From assembly GCF_027594785.1 (NCBI RefSeq), contig NZ_CP075584.1, forward strand, positions 1,922,001 to 1,986,000: a stretch of 64,000 bases of DNA, read 5' to 3'. The translations under genes were made by a program, and so were the position numbers. Positions 1 to 10,453 of the stretch are shown piece after piece (position 1 is the stretch's first letter; each line of letters opens with the position of its first letter). This DNA comes from Cryobacterium breve. GTDB lineage: Bacteria > Actinomycetota > Actinomycetes > Actinomycetales > Microbacteriaceae. The notes beneath the pieces were generated by a model that ran no database searches, was not told the DNA's origin, and saw only the letters and a program-made list of their open reading frames with translations.

Positions 1-201
1 ATTTCCGGGTCTTCAACCCCGAGCCTGCAGGCGGCACGGTTCGATCCGCACGGCGAATACATCCGCGAGTACGTTCCCGAGATCGGCACGGATACCTACC
101 CCGCGCCGCTCGTCGACCTCGGCGAGACCCGGCGTGCGGCTCTTGCCGCCTATGAGTCCGTCAAGGCAGCGAAGGCGCCGGCGCCGGTTCCCCTGCCCTG
201 A
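1..201 (+). CDS. phr: Deoxyribodipyrimidine photolyase, C-terminal end (partial)
   Basis: Only the last ~65 codons lie in the window. After a one-base correction the reading is FRVFNPELQAARFDPHGEYI, then a segment with REYVPEIGTD and a short Ala/Pro tail to the TGA at 199-201. The pattern (F-R-x-F-N-P, then FDP-x-G-x-Y-x-R-x-YVPE) is the conserved FAD-domain end of the photolyase/cryptochrome family, which repairs UV-induced cyclobutane pyrimidine dimers with light. The frame is broken at 21-27, where GAGCCTG must read GAGCTG. A cryptochrome-like paralogue is possible because the catalytic part is outside the window. Confidence 0.75.
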   Translation: MSGSSTPSLQAARFDPHGEYIREYVPEIGTDTYPAPLVDLGETRRAALAAYESVKAAKAPAPVPLP

Positions 202-217
202 GCCTCGACGAGATCCA

Positions 218-274
218 TGAGGTGTCGCATATCGCTGTTCCCGGGCACAACGAACCTCGATGTGCGACACCTCA
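218..274. repeat. 57-bp imperfect palindrome, family B (copy 1 of 3)
   Basis: The outer arms are TGAGGTGTCGCATATC and its near-complement GATGTGCGACACCTCA, around a centre with a GTTC...GAAC pair. Two further copies with the same arms sit at 36616-36672 and 36694-36750. It follows the photolyase stop by 16 bp and could fold as a strong RNA hairpin, so it may also end transcription there. Confidence 0.8.
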
Positions 275-302
275 CGGGAGTTCAGGGACTCGCGACTTCC
301 GG

Positions 303-839
303 TCAGAGGGTGCGCTCGAGCACGAAGTCGTCCTCGTACCGGTCGCCGACCAGGAAGTGCTTGGTGCCAACCCGCGCGAAGCCGTGCTTCTCGTAGAAGC
401 GAATGGCCCGGGCGTTCTCCTGGTTCACCCCGAGCCAGGCACCGCGCGCTTCGCGGGCCCGCGCGGCGTCGAGCGTTGCCGTCATGAGAGACGCGGCCAC
501 TCCGCGCCCATGGCTCTCGGCGCGCAGGTAGCACTTGCTGAGCTCGACGGTCGGGCGGATGCTGATGGCCCCGAGCACGTCCGGATCGGCCGGTTCGCCG
601 AAGATCAGCATGGTGTAGCCGAGCGAGAGCCCGGTGTCCGGGTCTTCGGCGAGGAACAGCATCCGCTGGGGGTCGGCGAGGTAGGTGTCGAAGTTCGCCT
701 CGGCCAGGACGTCGCGGAGGAACGCGGCGATCGCCTCCGCTGTCGTGTGCGGAGGGCACGCGAGCGCGAAGGTCGCAGCAGCCAGTTCGGCGAGCACCCC
801 GGCATCCGCCGCCCCGGCCGTTCGTATCTCAATCACCAC
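303..839 (-). CDS. GNAT-family N-acetyltransferase
   Basis: 178 aa. It transfers an acyl group from acyl-CoA to an unidentified amine. Conserved GNAT elements are visible: a beta-strand ISIRPTVELSKCYLR (motif around residues 96-110), the pantetheine loop RAESHGRGVAASLM (R-x-x-x-x-G-x-A family form), and the C-terminal NQENARAIRFYEKHGFARVG signature near residues 140-160. No membrane segment or signal peptide is seen. It stands alone between two palindromic repeats. The substrate cannot be predicted. The ATG at 839 gives a complete domain, and no better start is seen upstream. Confidence 0.8.
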   Translation of the reverse strand: MVIEIRTAGAADAGVLAELAAATFALACPPHTTAEAIAAFLRDVLAEANFDTYLADPQRMLFLAEDPDTGLSLGYTMLIFGEPADPDVLGAISIRPTVELSKCYLRAESHGRGVAASLMTATLDAARAREARGAWLGVNQENARAIRFYEKHGFARVGTKHFLVGDRYEDDFVLERTL

Positions 840-884
840 CCCACCCTACCGACCCCGAACCCCGGATCCCTCCCTCACCGCCTC

Positions 885-949
885 CCGCGAGAGCGCACTT
901 TTGGCCCTTTAAACCCGAGGGTTAAAGGGCCAAAAGTGTACTCTCGCGG
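885..949. repeat. 65-bp palindrome, family A (copy 1 of 2)
   Basis: The arms CGCGAGAGCGCACTTTTGG and CCAAAAGTGTACTCTCGCG flank a centre CCCTTTAA...TTAAAGGG, giving a nearly perfect stem of about 28 bp. A second copy with the same arms is at 35000-35063. It lies just downstream of aceB (reverse strand), where it could act as a terminator. Confidence 0.85.
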
Positions 950-979
950 ACCACGGCTCCCGGAACCGAGACGGGGACG

Positions 980-2588
<1,609 letters not shown>

Positions 2589-2780
2589 GGCGAAGCTGCC
2601 GGTGTTCGTGGTCGGGGCGACCGTGTCGGTCGTCGCCAGGGGGAATTCATGGTGTGTCTCCTTCTGGAGGGTGAGGTCGCGGTGGGTCTGGGTGGTGAGC
2701 GGATGCGGCCGCCGGGTGGCCGCATCCGCTCGGGGGTGAGACGGGTCAGAACATTGAGCGGTTGAGAATCGCTGAGCGGG

Positions 2781-4112
2781 TTAGAACTGCTCGGCCTCGG
2801 TGGAGCCGACGAGGGCGAGGGTGGCGCTGTTCGGGTTGAGCGCGGTGGCGATCTTGTCGAAGTAGCCGGTGCCGACCTCCCGCTGGTGGCGGGTCGCGGT
2901 GTAGCCGTCGGCCTCTGAGGCGAATTCGGCCTCCTGGAGTTCGACGTATGCGCTCATCTGGCGTTCGGAGTAGTCCTTGGCGAGGGTGAACATCGAGTGG
3001 TTGAGGGCGTGGAAGCCTGCGAGGGTGATGAACTGGAAGGCGTACCCGGCCTTCGCGAGCTCACGCTGGAACGCCTCGATCTGGGCGTCGTTGAGGTGCG
3101 ACTTCCAGTTGAACGACGGCGAGCAGTTGTAGGCGAGCTTCTTGCCCGGGAACTGCGCGTGGATCTCGGCGGCGAAGCGCTGCGCGAGCTCCAGGTCGGG
3201 TTCGGAGCTTTCCACCCAGAGCAGGTCGGCGTACGGTGCGTACGCGAGGCCACGGGCGATGACGACGTCGATGCCGTTCTGGGTGTCGTAGAAGCCCTCG
3301 GCGGTGCGCCCGCCGGTGAGGAACTCCTGGTCGCGCTCGTCGATGTCGCTCGTGATGAGCGTCGCGGCGAGGGAGTCGGTGCGCGCGATGATGATCGTGG
3401 GCACGCCCGCGACATCCGCCGCGAGACGGGCGGCGTTCAGGGTGCGGATGTGCTGGCCGGTGGGGACGAGAACCTTGCCGCCCATGTGGCCGCACTTCTT
3501 CTCGCTCGCGAGCTGGTCTTCCCAGTGCACGCCGGCCGCTCCGGCCTCGATCATCGACTGCATGAGTTCGTAGGCGTTGAGCGGGCCGCCGAAACCGGCC
3601 TCGGCGTCGGCGACGATCGGTGCGAGCCAGTCGATGCCGGTGCCGGCTCCGCCGTTTGCGGCTGCTTCGCTCGACTCGATCTGGTCGGCGCGGAGCAGCG
3701 CGTTGTTGATGCGGCGCACGACCGAGGGGACGGAGTTCGCGGGGTAGAGCGACTGGTCGGGGTAGGTCTGGCCGGAGAGGTTGGCGTCGGCGGCGACCTG
3801 CCAGCCGGAGAGGTAGATCGCCTTGAGGCCGGCGCGCACCTGCTGCACGGCCTGGTTGCCGGTGAGGGCGCCGAGGGCGCGCACCCACTCGGGGTTCTCC
3901 GCCGTGCCGTTCTGGTGGATGAGGTTCCAGAGGTTCTCGGCGCCGCGGCGGGCGAGGGTGCGGTCCTCGCGGACCGAGCCGCGGAGACTGATGACATCCT
4001 CCGCGGTGTAGTCGCGGCGGATGCCGTTCCAGCGTGCGTCGGCCGCCCACTCGAGGGCGAGTTCGGCGGCGGTCTGGGTCTGGTCGCCGGGGCGGGCTGC
4101 GTTCTCGGTCAT
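2781..4112 (-). CDS. aceA: Isocitrate lyase
   Basis: 443 aa, cytoplasmic. Cleaves isocitrate to succinate and glyoxylate, the first glyoxylate-shunt step, allowing growth on acetate or fatty acids. The catalytic signature K-K-C-G-H-M-G-G-K is present with Cys at about residue 207; HWEDQ precedes it and [12 protein letters not shown] and [10 protein letters not shown] follow. The ATG at 4112 is chosen because AAGGAGA lies 7 bp upstream; a longer frame upstream is non-coding. The reading frame is intact over the whole length. It is divergent from ramB, whose product in corynebacteria represses aceA and aceB; the 141-bp gap carries candidate operators. Confidence 0.97.
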   Translation of the reverse strand: MTENAARPGDQTQTAAELALEWAADARWNGIRRDYTAEDVISLRGSVREDRTLARRGAENLWNLIHQNGTAENPEWVRALGALTGNQAVQQVRAGLKAIYLSGWQVAADANLSGQTYPDQSLYPANSVPSVVRRINNALLRADQIESSEAAANGGAGTGIDWLAPIVADAEAGFGGPLNAYELMQSMIEAGAAGVHWEDQLASEKKCGHMGGKVLVPTGQHIRTLNAARLAADVAGVPTIIIARTDSLAATLITSDIDERDQEFLTGGRTAEGFYDTQNGIDVVIARGLAYAPYADLLWVESSEPDLELAQRFAAEIHAQFPGKKLAYNCSPSFNWKSHLNDAQIEAFQRELAKAGYAFQFITLAGFHALNHSMFTLAKDYSERQMSAYVELQEAEFASEADGYTATRHQREVGTGYFDKIATALNPNSATLALVGSTEAEQF

Positions 4113-4195
4113 GCTGTCTCCTTGGGTTTGCGTCATTGCTTGCCTGTGACACCTACTCTGCGGTGGTTGGGCGGCCCGAACCCCTGCCGAGATCA

Positions 4196-4232
4196 CAGAA
4201 GAAATGAAGTTCTTCTGCTTGCGTGAAGTTCT
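4196..4232. promoter_or_regulatory. Candidate operator between aceA and ramB
   Basis: A perfect 8-bp inverted repeat CAGAAGAA-(6)-TTCTTCTG occupies 4196-4217, and a direct repeat TGAAGTTCT occurs at 4205 and 4224, 19 bp apart, so they would lie on nearly the same DNA face. It sits in the divergent aceA/ramB gap, 20-60 bp from the ramB start. Binding by RamB is inferred from position; the sites are not obviously the AAAACTTTGCAAA-type box described in Corynebacterium. Confidence 0.5.
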
Positions 4233-4253
4233 GCACCGTGTGAGCATGGTGCG

Positions 4254-5745
4254 ATGATCAACGCCGATCCCTCCCTGCGCACCGCCCTGTCCCAGCCTGA
4301 ACCCGACGAGCACGGGATCGACGCCCTGACTCTCGGCCGGCGCATCCGTGAACTGCGCGGCTCCCGCCGGATGACCCTCGACACCCTCGCCGCCGCGGTC
4401 GGGCGGGCGCCGTCGCAGGTGTCGATGATCGAGAACGGCAAACGGGAGCCGCGCCTGTCGATGCTGCGCTCGATCGCGACCGCGCTCGGCACGACCGTCG
4501 ACGAGCTGCTCAAGACCGAGGCGCCGTCGGAGCGGGCCGCCCTCGAGATCGCCGTGGAACGGGCCCAGCGGGGGCCGGTGTTCACGGCCCTCGGGCTGCC
4601 GCACATCCGAATCGGCCGGTCAACGAGCGATGAGGCGCTGCAGACGATCCTCACCCTGCACCACGAGATCGAGCGCCTGCACCGGGAACGGGCGGCGACA
4701 CCCGAGGAGGCACGGCGGGCGAATGCCGAGCCTGCGCGGCATCATGCGCGCGCGGGACAACTACTTCCCCGAGCTCGAGGCCCAGGCGCTCGGGCTGCTG
4801 CGCGCGGTCGGCCATACCGGCGGACCGGTGCCGCAGCGGGTCGTCGCCGACATGGCCGCGCACCTCGGCTATTCGCTGCATTACGTCGCGGACCTGCCGC
4901 ACTCGACGCGCTCGGTCACCGACAAGCGCAACGGCCGGATCTACCTCCCGATCGAGCAGACGGCCTCCCGGGACACCCGCTCGCCGATCCTGCAGGCCTT
5001 CGCGAGCGCGCTCTGCGGGCACGAGGAGCCGACAAGTTATGCGGAATTTCTGCGGCAGCGGGTCGAGACCAACTACCTGACGGCGGCGATCCTGCTGCCG
5101 GAGGACGATGCCGTGAAGCTTCTGGCCGAGGCGAAGGCGCAGCGCAGCATCTCGATGGAGGACCTGCGGGACGCCTTCGCGGTCTCCTACGAGACGGCCG
5201 CGCACCGGTTCACGAACCTCGCAACGGCCCGGCTCGGCATCCCGGTGCACTTCATGAAGGTGCACGAGTCCGGCACGATCATCAAGGCCTACGAGAACGA
5301 CTCTGTCCGGTTCCCGAGCGACGCCCTCGGCGCCGTCGAGGGTACGACGGTCTGCCGCAGCTGGACGGCCCGGACGGTCTTCGACGTCGCCGACCGGTTC
5401 AGCCCCTGGTACCAGTACACCGACACCCCGTCCGGCACCTTCTGGTGCACCTCCCGCATCGCGAAGGCGAAGGAGGGCGAGTACTCGGTGAGCGTGGGCG
5501 TGCCGTTCTCGGAGACGAAGTGGTTCCTCGGCCGCGAAACGAACAACCGGGCCGTCTCACGGTGCCCGGACGAGAGCTGCTGTCGCAGCGCCCCCGGCGA
5601 GCTCGCCGAGCGCTGGGCGGGCCAGGCCTGGCCGGCCGCGCGCACCCCGACGAGCCTGCTCGCCGCGCTGCCGACCGGCACGTTCCCCGGCGTCGACCAG
5701 ACCGAGGTCTACCAGTTCCTGGAATCCCACTCCCCCACCGCCTGA
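4254..5745 (+). CDS. ramB: RamB-type glyoxylate regulator (XRE + IrrE-like domain; one frameshift)
   Basis: Transcriptional regulator of acetate metabolism. Residues ~25-80 form a Cro/C1 helix-turn-helix ([20 protein letters not shown], then [20 protein letters not shown]). After the break the frame continues [20 protein letters not shown], then a peptidase-like region ([20 protein letters not shown]) and a Cys-containing C-terminal domain ([23 protein letters not shown]) typical of the DUF2083/short-chain-fatty-acid regulator family. Frames join when GAGCCTG at 4728-4734 is read GAGCTG (residues NAELRG), giving about 496 aa, the usual RamB length. Divergence from aceA supports the assignment. 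The ATG at 4254 lies close behind the candidate operator. Confidence 0.9.
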
Positions 5746-5778
5746 GCGGCCACCGGCCTTCCAGCGGATGTCCGTTGG

Positions 5779-5868
5779 CATAACTCCTGCACATTTCCGG
5801 CTCGGCCCGGAAGTTACCCGAAATTCCGGGGCAGGACCTCCGGCATCCCGGAATGTGCAGGAGCTATG
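5779..5868. repeat. 90-bp long-stem palindrome (family D)
   Basis: Arms CATAACTCCTGCACATTCCGG-like at 5779-5800 and CCGGAATGTGCAGGAGCTATG at 5848-5868, with a second internal pair (CCGGAAGTTACC / GAAATTCCGG). It fills the gap between the convergent ramB and transglutaminase genes, so a bidirectional terminator is possible. Single copy in this window. Confidence 0.7.
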
Positions 5869-6717
5869 TCAGAGGGCCTCGCGGGTGATCTCGACCTTGA
5901 CGAAGAGCTGGGAGCCCGCGGAACCGGCGTAGACGCCGCGGAGCGGCGGCACGTCGTTGTAATCGCGGCCACGGCCGACGGAGACGTGCCGGTCACCGAT
6001 CTCGATCAGGTTCGTCGGGTCGAATCCGCGCCACTCTCCGCAGAACCATTCGACCCAGGCGTGGGATTCACCGGTGACCGTCTCGCCGACCTCGGCGTTC
6101 GGCCTCGGGTGCAGGTAGCCGGAGACGTACCGGGCCGGGATCCCGACCGAGCGCAGGGCGCCGAGGGCGATGTGCGTGATGTCCTGGCAGACACCGCGCC
6201 GGTCGTTCCAGGCCTCCTCCGCCGTCGAGTGCACTCCGGTGACACCCTGGACGTACTGCATCTGGTCGCCGATCGCGGCACAGATCTCGTAGGCGGCCGA
6301 GCAGGAGCTCGTGTGGCGCGCGGCGATTTCGGCGGCGAGCGCCTCGACATCCATCGGCGGTTTCGTCAGGCGGGTCTGCCGGGAGTGCTCGAAGAGCGTG
6401 GAGGTGCGCAGGGCATCCGCGGCGAGGTCGACCCAGGTGTGTTCGTGGGTCTCGTGCTCACGCGGTCGCACCTCGACGAGGCTGTTGGCGGTGAGCATCA
6501 GTTCGGAGTGCGGGGTGAGCACTTCGAACGAGGAGACCCGGGTACCCCAGTAGTCGGCGTAGTAGTGGTTGCCCGCCGCCGGACTGATCTCGAGGTTCGA
6601 GAACAGCACGAACTGGTCAACGGAACTGACCGGCAGCATCCGCGCTTCGTTGTAGGAGGCGGCGACCTCGCCCTTGTAGCGGTACCCGGTCGTGTGCCGG
6701 ATCCGGAGGCGGTTCAC
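5869..6717 (-). CDS. Transglutaminase-like domain protein
   Basis: 282 aa with no signal peptide. An N-terminal beta-domain (RIRHTTGYRYKGEVAASYNE, the 'bacterial transglutaminase-like N-terminal' form) is followed by the transglutaminase fold with the catalytic triad readable as Cys in RRGVCQDITHIAL, His in GESHAWVEWF and Asp in GFDPTN. Such proteins act as cysteine peptidases or amidases rather than classical cross-linkers. It overlaps the alpha-E gene by 4 bp and is the last member of a three-gene operon with the ATP-grasp protein. This trio is a conserved set proposed to make and modify a peptide; its product is unknown. Confidence 0.88.
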   Translation of the reverse strand: MNRLRIRHTTGYRYKGEVAASYNEARMLPVSSVDQFVLFSNLEISPAAGNHYYADYWGTRVSSFEVLTPHSELMLTANSLVEVRPREHETHEHTWVDLAADALRTSTLFEHSRQTRLTKPPMDVEALAAEIAARHTSSCSAAYEICAAIGDQMQYVQGVTGVHSTAEEAWNDRRGVCQDITHIALGALRSVGIPARYVSGYLHPRPNAEVGETVTGESHAWVEWFCGEWRGFDPTNLIEIGDRHVSVGRGRDYNDVPPLRGVYAGSAGSQLFVKVEITREAL

Positions 6718-7643
6718 GAGGCTTCCCCTGTCCAGGTCGGAACGTTCCCCTTCGGGAAGTACCTGTTTCCGATTGCTTCGGAGGCGGTACTCGTCGCGTC
6801 CTGGACGCGCATCATCTGCAGCGGCAGGTCATTCAGAATGTCCATGATCGGTCGGTACTCCAGTTGGCTGCGGATTTGGCCGAGCACCCTCTGAGCCTGG
6901 CCGGTGACACCGGCCCGGTCCGTGCGCGGCTCGAGGTCGCGCAGGCACTGTTCGGCGCGCGAAACCGAGAACACGATCGACCTGGGGAACAACCGGTCCA
7001 TCAGCAGGTACTCGGCGGCGTTCCGGGCGGACGGCACCCCGCGGTAGGTGCGCAGGTAGGACTCGTACGCGCCGCACGAACGCAGGATCGTCGTCCACGA
7101 CGGCCCGCTCGCCTCGGTCAGCGACCGGGTGGCGAGGAGGCGTGCCGTCATATCGGCCTGCTCGAGGCTGCGCCCGAGAGTGAAGAAATGCCAGGCGTCG
7201 TCCCTGCTCGCGCCGGCCTCGACGATCCCGACGGCGAGGGCGGCACGTTCCCGCACCCACGCGAAGTAGTCGTGGGTCTTCTCGCTCGCGACCTTGCGCG
7301 GCATCCGCGCGCTCGTCGTGTTGAGGCACTCCCAGAGCTCGGTCGGCACGATCTCCCGCGCCCGACGGGCGTTCTCGCGTGCCGAGGTGATCGAGTACGC
7401 GATCGAAGCCGGGTGCGTGCGGTCCATGGCGAGGGTCGCGAGCACGTCCTTGCGGGTGAGCTCGCCCTCGGCAGGGACGGGGCTGCCCATCAGCTGCAGG
7501 AGCGACCGGCACGCGAGGTTCTCCTCGATCCACGGATCCTCGAGCAGAAGCTGGAGGTGCACGTCGAGGATGCGGGCGGTGCCGTCGCTGCGCTCGATGT
7601 ACCGTCCGATCCAGAACAGGCTTTCTGCAATGCGACTCAACAT
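6714..7643 (-). CDS. Alpha-E domain protein (DUF403)
   Basis: 309 aa, almost entirely alpha-helical. It opens with [20 protein letters not shown], the hallmark of the alpha-E (DUF403) family, and carries [19 protein letters not shown] and [19 protein letters not shown] further on. No enzyme activity is established for the family; it travels with circularly permuted ATP-grasp ligases and transglutaminase-like peptidases, as here. Its start overlaps the end of the ATP-grasp gene by 7 bp and its end overlaps the transglutaminase gene by 4 bp, so translation is probably coupled. Confidence 0.9.
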   Translation of the reverse strand: MLSRIAESLFWIGRYIERSDGTARILDVHLQLLLEDPWIEENLACRSLLQLMGSPVPAEGELTRKDVLATLAMDRTHPASIAYSITSARENARRAREIVPTELWECLNTTSARMPRKVASEKTHDYFAWVRERAALAVGIVEAGASRDDAWHFFTLGRSLEQADMTARLLATRSLTEASGPSWTTILRSCGAYESYLRTYRGVPSARNAAEYLLMDRLFPRSIVFSVSRAEQCLRDLEPRTDRAGVTGQAQRVLGQIRSQLEYRPIMDILNDLPLQMMRVQDATSTASEAIGNRYFPKGNVPTWTGEAS

Positions 7644-9359
7644 TCCCGGTCCTCCTGCGCCGATGACTTCGATGCCGCCGGCGCCGCTGCGGACACCGGT
7701 TGCTTCCCCTGCTGCTGTTGTTGCTGCTGTTGTTGCTCCTGCTGGTCGCTGTTGCCCAGCGGTTTGTCCTGGGGCGAGTGGTCGACGGGGTGCGTGCCCG
7801 CGGCCGTCGCCTGGGTGTTCGCGGCCTGGTCGGCCACAAGACCCTGGATGTTGCGGGCGGAGGACTCGTGGTAGAAGTCGGGTTCGAGCCCGATCACCCA
7901 GGTGTCCTTGGACCCGCCGCCCTGGCTCGAGTTGACGACGAGCTCGCCCTCGGGCAGGGCGACGCGGGTCAGCCCGCCCGGCAGCACCCAGACATCCGTG
8001 CCGTCGTTCACTGCGAAGGGGCGCAGGTCGGCGTGGCGCGGCCTCATTCCGTCCTCGACCAGGGTCGGGATGGTCGAGAGCTGCACGACGGGCTGCGCGA
8101 TCCAGCCGCGCGGGTCACGCAGCAGCTGCTTCCGCAGCGTCGCGAGCTCCGCCTTCGACGCGGCGGGCCCCACGACGAGGCCCTTGCCCCCTGAGCCGTC
8201 GACGGGCTTGACCACGAGCTCGTCGAGCCGGTCGAGCACCTCTTCGAGCGCGAGGGGATCCTCGAGCCGCCAGGTGTCGACGTTCGGGATGATCGCGTCT
8301 TCGCCGAGGTAGTAGCGGATGAGATCGGGCAGGTAGGTGTAGACGAGCTTGTCGTCCGCGACCCCGTTCCCGACCGCGTTCGCGATCGTGACGTTTCCGA
8401 GCCGGGCTGCCATCAGCATGCCGGGCGACCCGAGCTGGGAGTCCGCACGGAACTGGAGCGGGTCGAGGAACTCGTCGTCGACCCGGCGATAGATCACGTC
8501 GACCCGGGTGGGGCCGGCGGTCGTGCGCATCCAGACGCGCCCGCCCGAGCAGAACAGGTCGCGGCCCTCGACGAGGCTCGACGCCCATCAGCCGGGCGAG
8601 CAGGGTGTGTTCGAAGTAGGCGGAGTTGAAGACGCCCGGGGTGAGCACGACGACGTTGGGGTCGTCGACCCCGGCGGGGGCGGATGCCCGCAGCGCCTGG
8701 AGAAGCTTGTTCGGATAGTCGCCGACGGGGCGCACCCGCATCGAGACGAAGAGTTCCGGGAGGGTCTGAGCCATCACGCGCCGGTTGGAGATGACATAGC
8801 TCACGCCGCTCGGCACCCGGACATTGTCCTCGAGCACCCGCCAGGCACCCTTTTCGTCGCGGATCAGGTCGATGCCGGAAACCTGGATGCGCACGTTGTT
8901 GGCCGAGACGATGCCGGCGGCCTGCCGGTGGAAGTGGTTCGACGAACTGATCAGGCTCGCCGGGATGACGCCGTCGTGCACGGCGGCCTGGGGGCCATAG
9001 ATATCGGCGAGGAACGCCTCGAGAGCGAGAACGCGCTGCTTGATCCCGGCCTCGACGGTGACCCATTCCGGCTGCTCGATCACCCGCGGCACGGCGTCGA
9101 GCGGGAACGGCCGCTCTTCCCCGGCGAAGTCGAAGGTGACTCCCTGGGCGAGGTAGGAGCTCGCGAGCGCCGCGGTGCGGCCGCGCAACTCCTCCTGGGT
9201 CATTTTGGCCAGGGCGCCGTAAACGTCCTTGTACGCCGCGCGCGTTTCCGTCGGAGTGAGCGAGGACGGATCCGGGAACATCTCGTCCCAGGCGCTCCCT
9301 GACCCCGTCCGTTTCCGACTCTTCGTAGTGGCACCGTAGCCGGTGAACAGGTCAACCAT
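7637..9359 (-). CDS. Circularly permuted ATP-grasp protein with polyglutamine tail (one frameshift)
   Basis: Predicted ATP-dependent carboxylate-amine ligase (DUF404/DUF407 type), probably a peptide-bond former. N-terminal frame: [57 protein letters not shown]-terminal frame: [36 protein letters not shown] and [15 protein letters not shown], the permuted nucleotide-binding loops. Frames join when GAGGCTC at 8573-8579 is read GAGCTC (GVELVEGRDL), giving about 573 aa. The last ~60 residues are an unusual tail with a run of ten consecutive Gln (about 7700-7735) followed by an Ala/Ser stretch. First gene of the trio with alpha-E and the transglutaminase-like protein. Confidence 0.9.
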
Positions 9360-9417
9360 GGTCGGAGCGTAGTCGCCTCATGTTGCGGGATTGTTTCGCC
9401 ACACCGTCCGCGCGACA

Positions 9418-9500
9418 TGTATGCAAAGTGACAAAATCGTGGGCTGAGAATTCGACATTCTTGGCGATTTGGCGGAGGATATGGTCAAGATTGCATACAG
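9418..9500. promoter_or_regulatory. Spaced inverted repeat, candidate GntR operator
   Basis: TGTATGCAA at 9418-9426 and its exact complement TTGCATACA at 9491-9499 flank the likely promoter region in front of the gene starting at 9515 and behind the ATP-grasp start at 9359. Each half resembles the TNGTATNCAA type of sites used by FadR/FCD-class GntR proteins, one of which is encoded 0.9 kb away at 10372-11136. Assignment to that regulator is inference. Confidence 0.4.
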
Positions 9501-9514
9501 CACTTGGAGACGCA

Positions 9515-10453
9515 ATGATCAGCCCGGCCGTGACCCCCTTCCCCGATCCCGACCTGGCCGTCACGGCACCGGGAACTGCGAAACAGGCCACCGTCGCAGA
9601 TCATCCCGACGAGGACCCCGTGCCTTCCCACGCCTTCCGGGCGAGCTCCGTGCTCGACGTGCGCGGCCTCGGCGTCTCGTCGACCATCACGACCCTGACC
9701 CCGGTGGATGCGATCACCCTGTCGGTCTCGCACGGCGAGTCGCTCGGCCTCGTCGGGACCGTGGCGGCCGGCGCGATCTCGGTGGCGCTCGCCATCGCGG
9801 GGCAGCTCCCGGAGGGCGCCAGGATCGCGGAGGGCTCGATCCTCGTTGAGGGCGTCGAGCTGGTCGGCCTCGGGCGCCGTCCGGCGGCACGCCTGCTCAG
9901 TACAGCGATCGGCTACCTTCCCGCCAACCCGCTCAACAGCTTCGACCTCACCCGCTCGGTCAGGAACCAGCTCGCCGGCGCACTCCGGAAACGCATCGGC
10001 GTCACCCCGGACGTCGCGAGGCGGCACATCGTCGACCTGCTCGACCTGGTCGGTGTCGTCGATCCGGCCGCCCGGGCCCGGCAATACCCGCAGGACCTCG
10101 ACCCCATCGTGCTCCACCGGGTGGTCCTGGCCGCCGTCCTCTCCGGCGACCCCGCCCTCGTCATCGCCGTCTCCCCCGGTGCGGGACTCGAGGAGGATGC
10201 CCGGGCGGCGCACGCCACCCTGCTGCGTGATGTCTGGCACGCGAAGGAGTTCGCACTCCTCGTCGCGTCGACCGATTTCGAGATCGTCGCCGAGACCTGT
10301 GACCGGGTCGCGGTGCTCGAGGCCGGCCGGATCGCCCTGCAGGGGTCTGTGACCGAGATCCGGGACGCGCGTTACGGCGTGAAGTCGGCCAGATCGGCGA
10401 GGTCCGCCGCGTCGATGGCGTCCGAATCGAGCGAATGGGCGTCGACGGACTGA
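9515..10453 (+). CDS. ABC-ATPase-like pseudoenzyme (Opp/Dpp type) lacking all catalytic motifs
   Basis: 312 aa. The whole protein aligns by eye with oligopeptide-transporter ATPases, yet each functional motif is changed. The Walker A site reads GTVAAGAISVALAI (no GxxGxGKS, no Lys), the Q-loop region reads IGYLPANPLNSF, the signature position reads QYPQDLDPIVLHRVVLA instead of LSGGMRQR, Walker B reads LVIAVSPGAG instead of LLIADEPTT, and the switch His region reads LVASTDF. The frame is open with ordinary codon use, so recent decay is unlikely. ATG 9515 follows GGAG at 8 bp spacing. No permease or binding-protein gene is nearby. The last 82 bp overlap the GntR gene on the other strand. A regulatory or scaffold role is possible; function unknown. 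Confidence 0.75.
   Translation: MISPAVTPFPDPDLAVTAPGTAKQATVADHPDEDPVPSHAFRASSVLDVRGLGVSSTITTLTPVDAITLSVSHGESLGLVGTVAAGAISVALAIAGQLPEGARIAEGSILVEGVELVGLGRRPAARLLSTAIGYLPANPLNSFDLTRSVRNQLAGALRKRIGVTPDVARRHIVDLLDLVGVVDPAARARQYPQDLDPIVLHRVVLAAVLSGDPALVIAVSPGAGLEEDARAAHATLLRDVWHAKEFALLVASTDFEIVAETCDRVAVLEAGRIALQGSVTEIRDARYGVKSARSARSAASMASESSEWASTD

Noticed and set aside
2997-4226. A 409-codon forward frame.
   Set aside because: It is antisense to isocitrate lyase, whose motifs are intact.
7700-8194. A forward ORF beginning with a leucine run opposite the polyglutamine tract.
   Set aside because: It is the complement of the CAG/CAA repeat of the ATP-grasp gene and has no other coding features.
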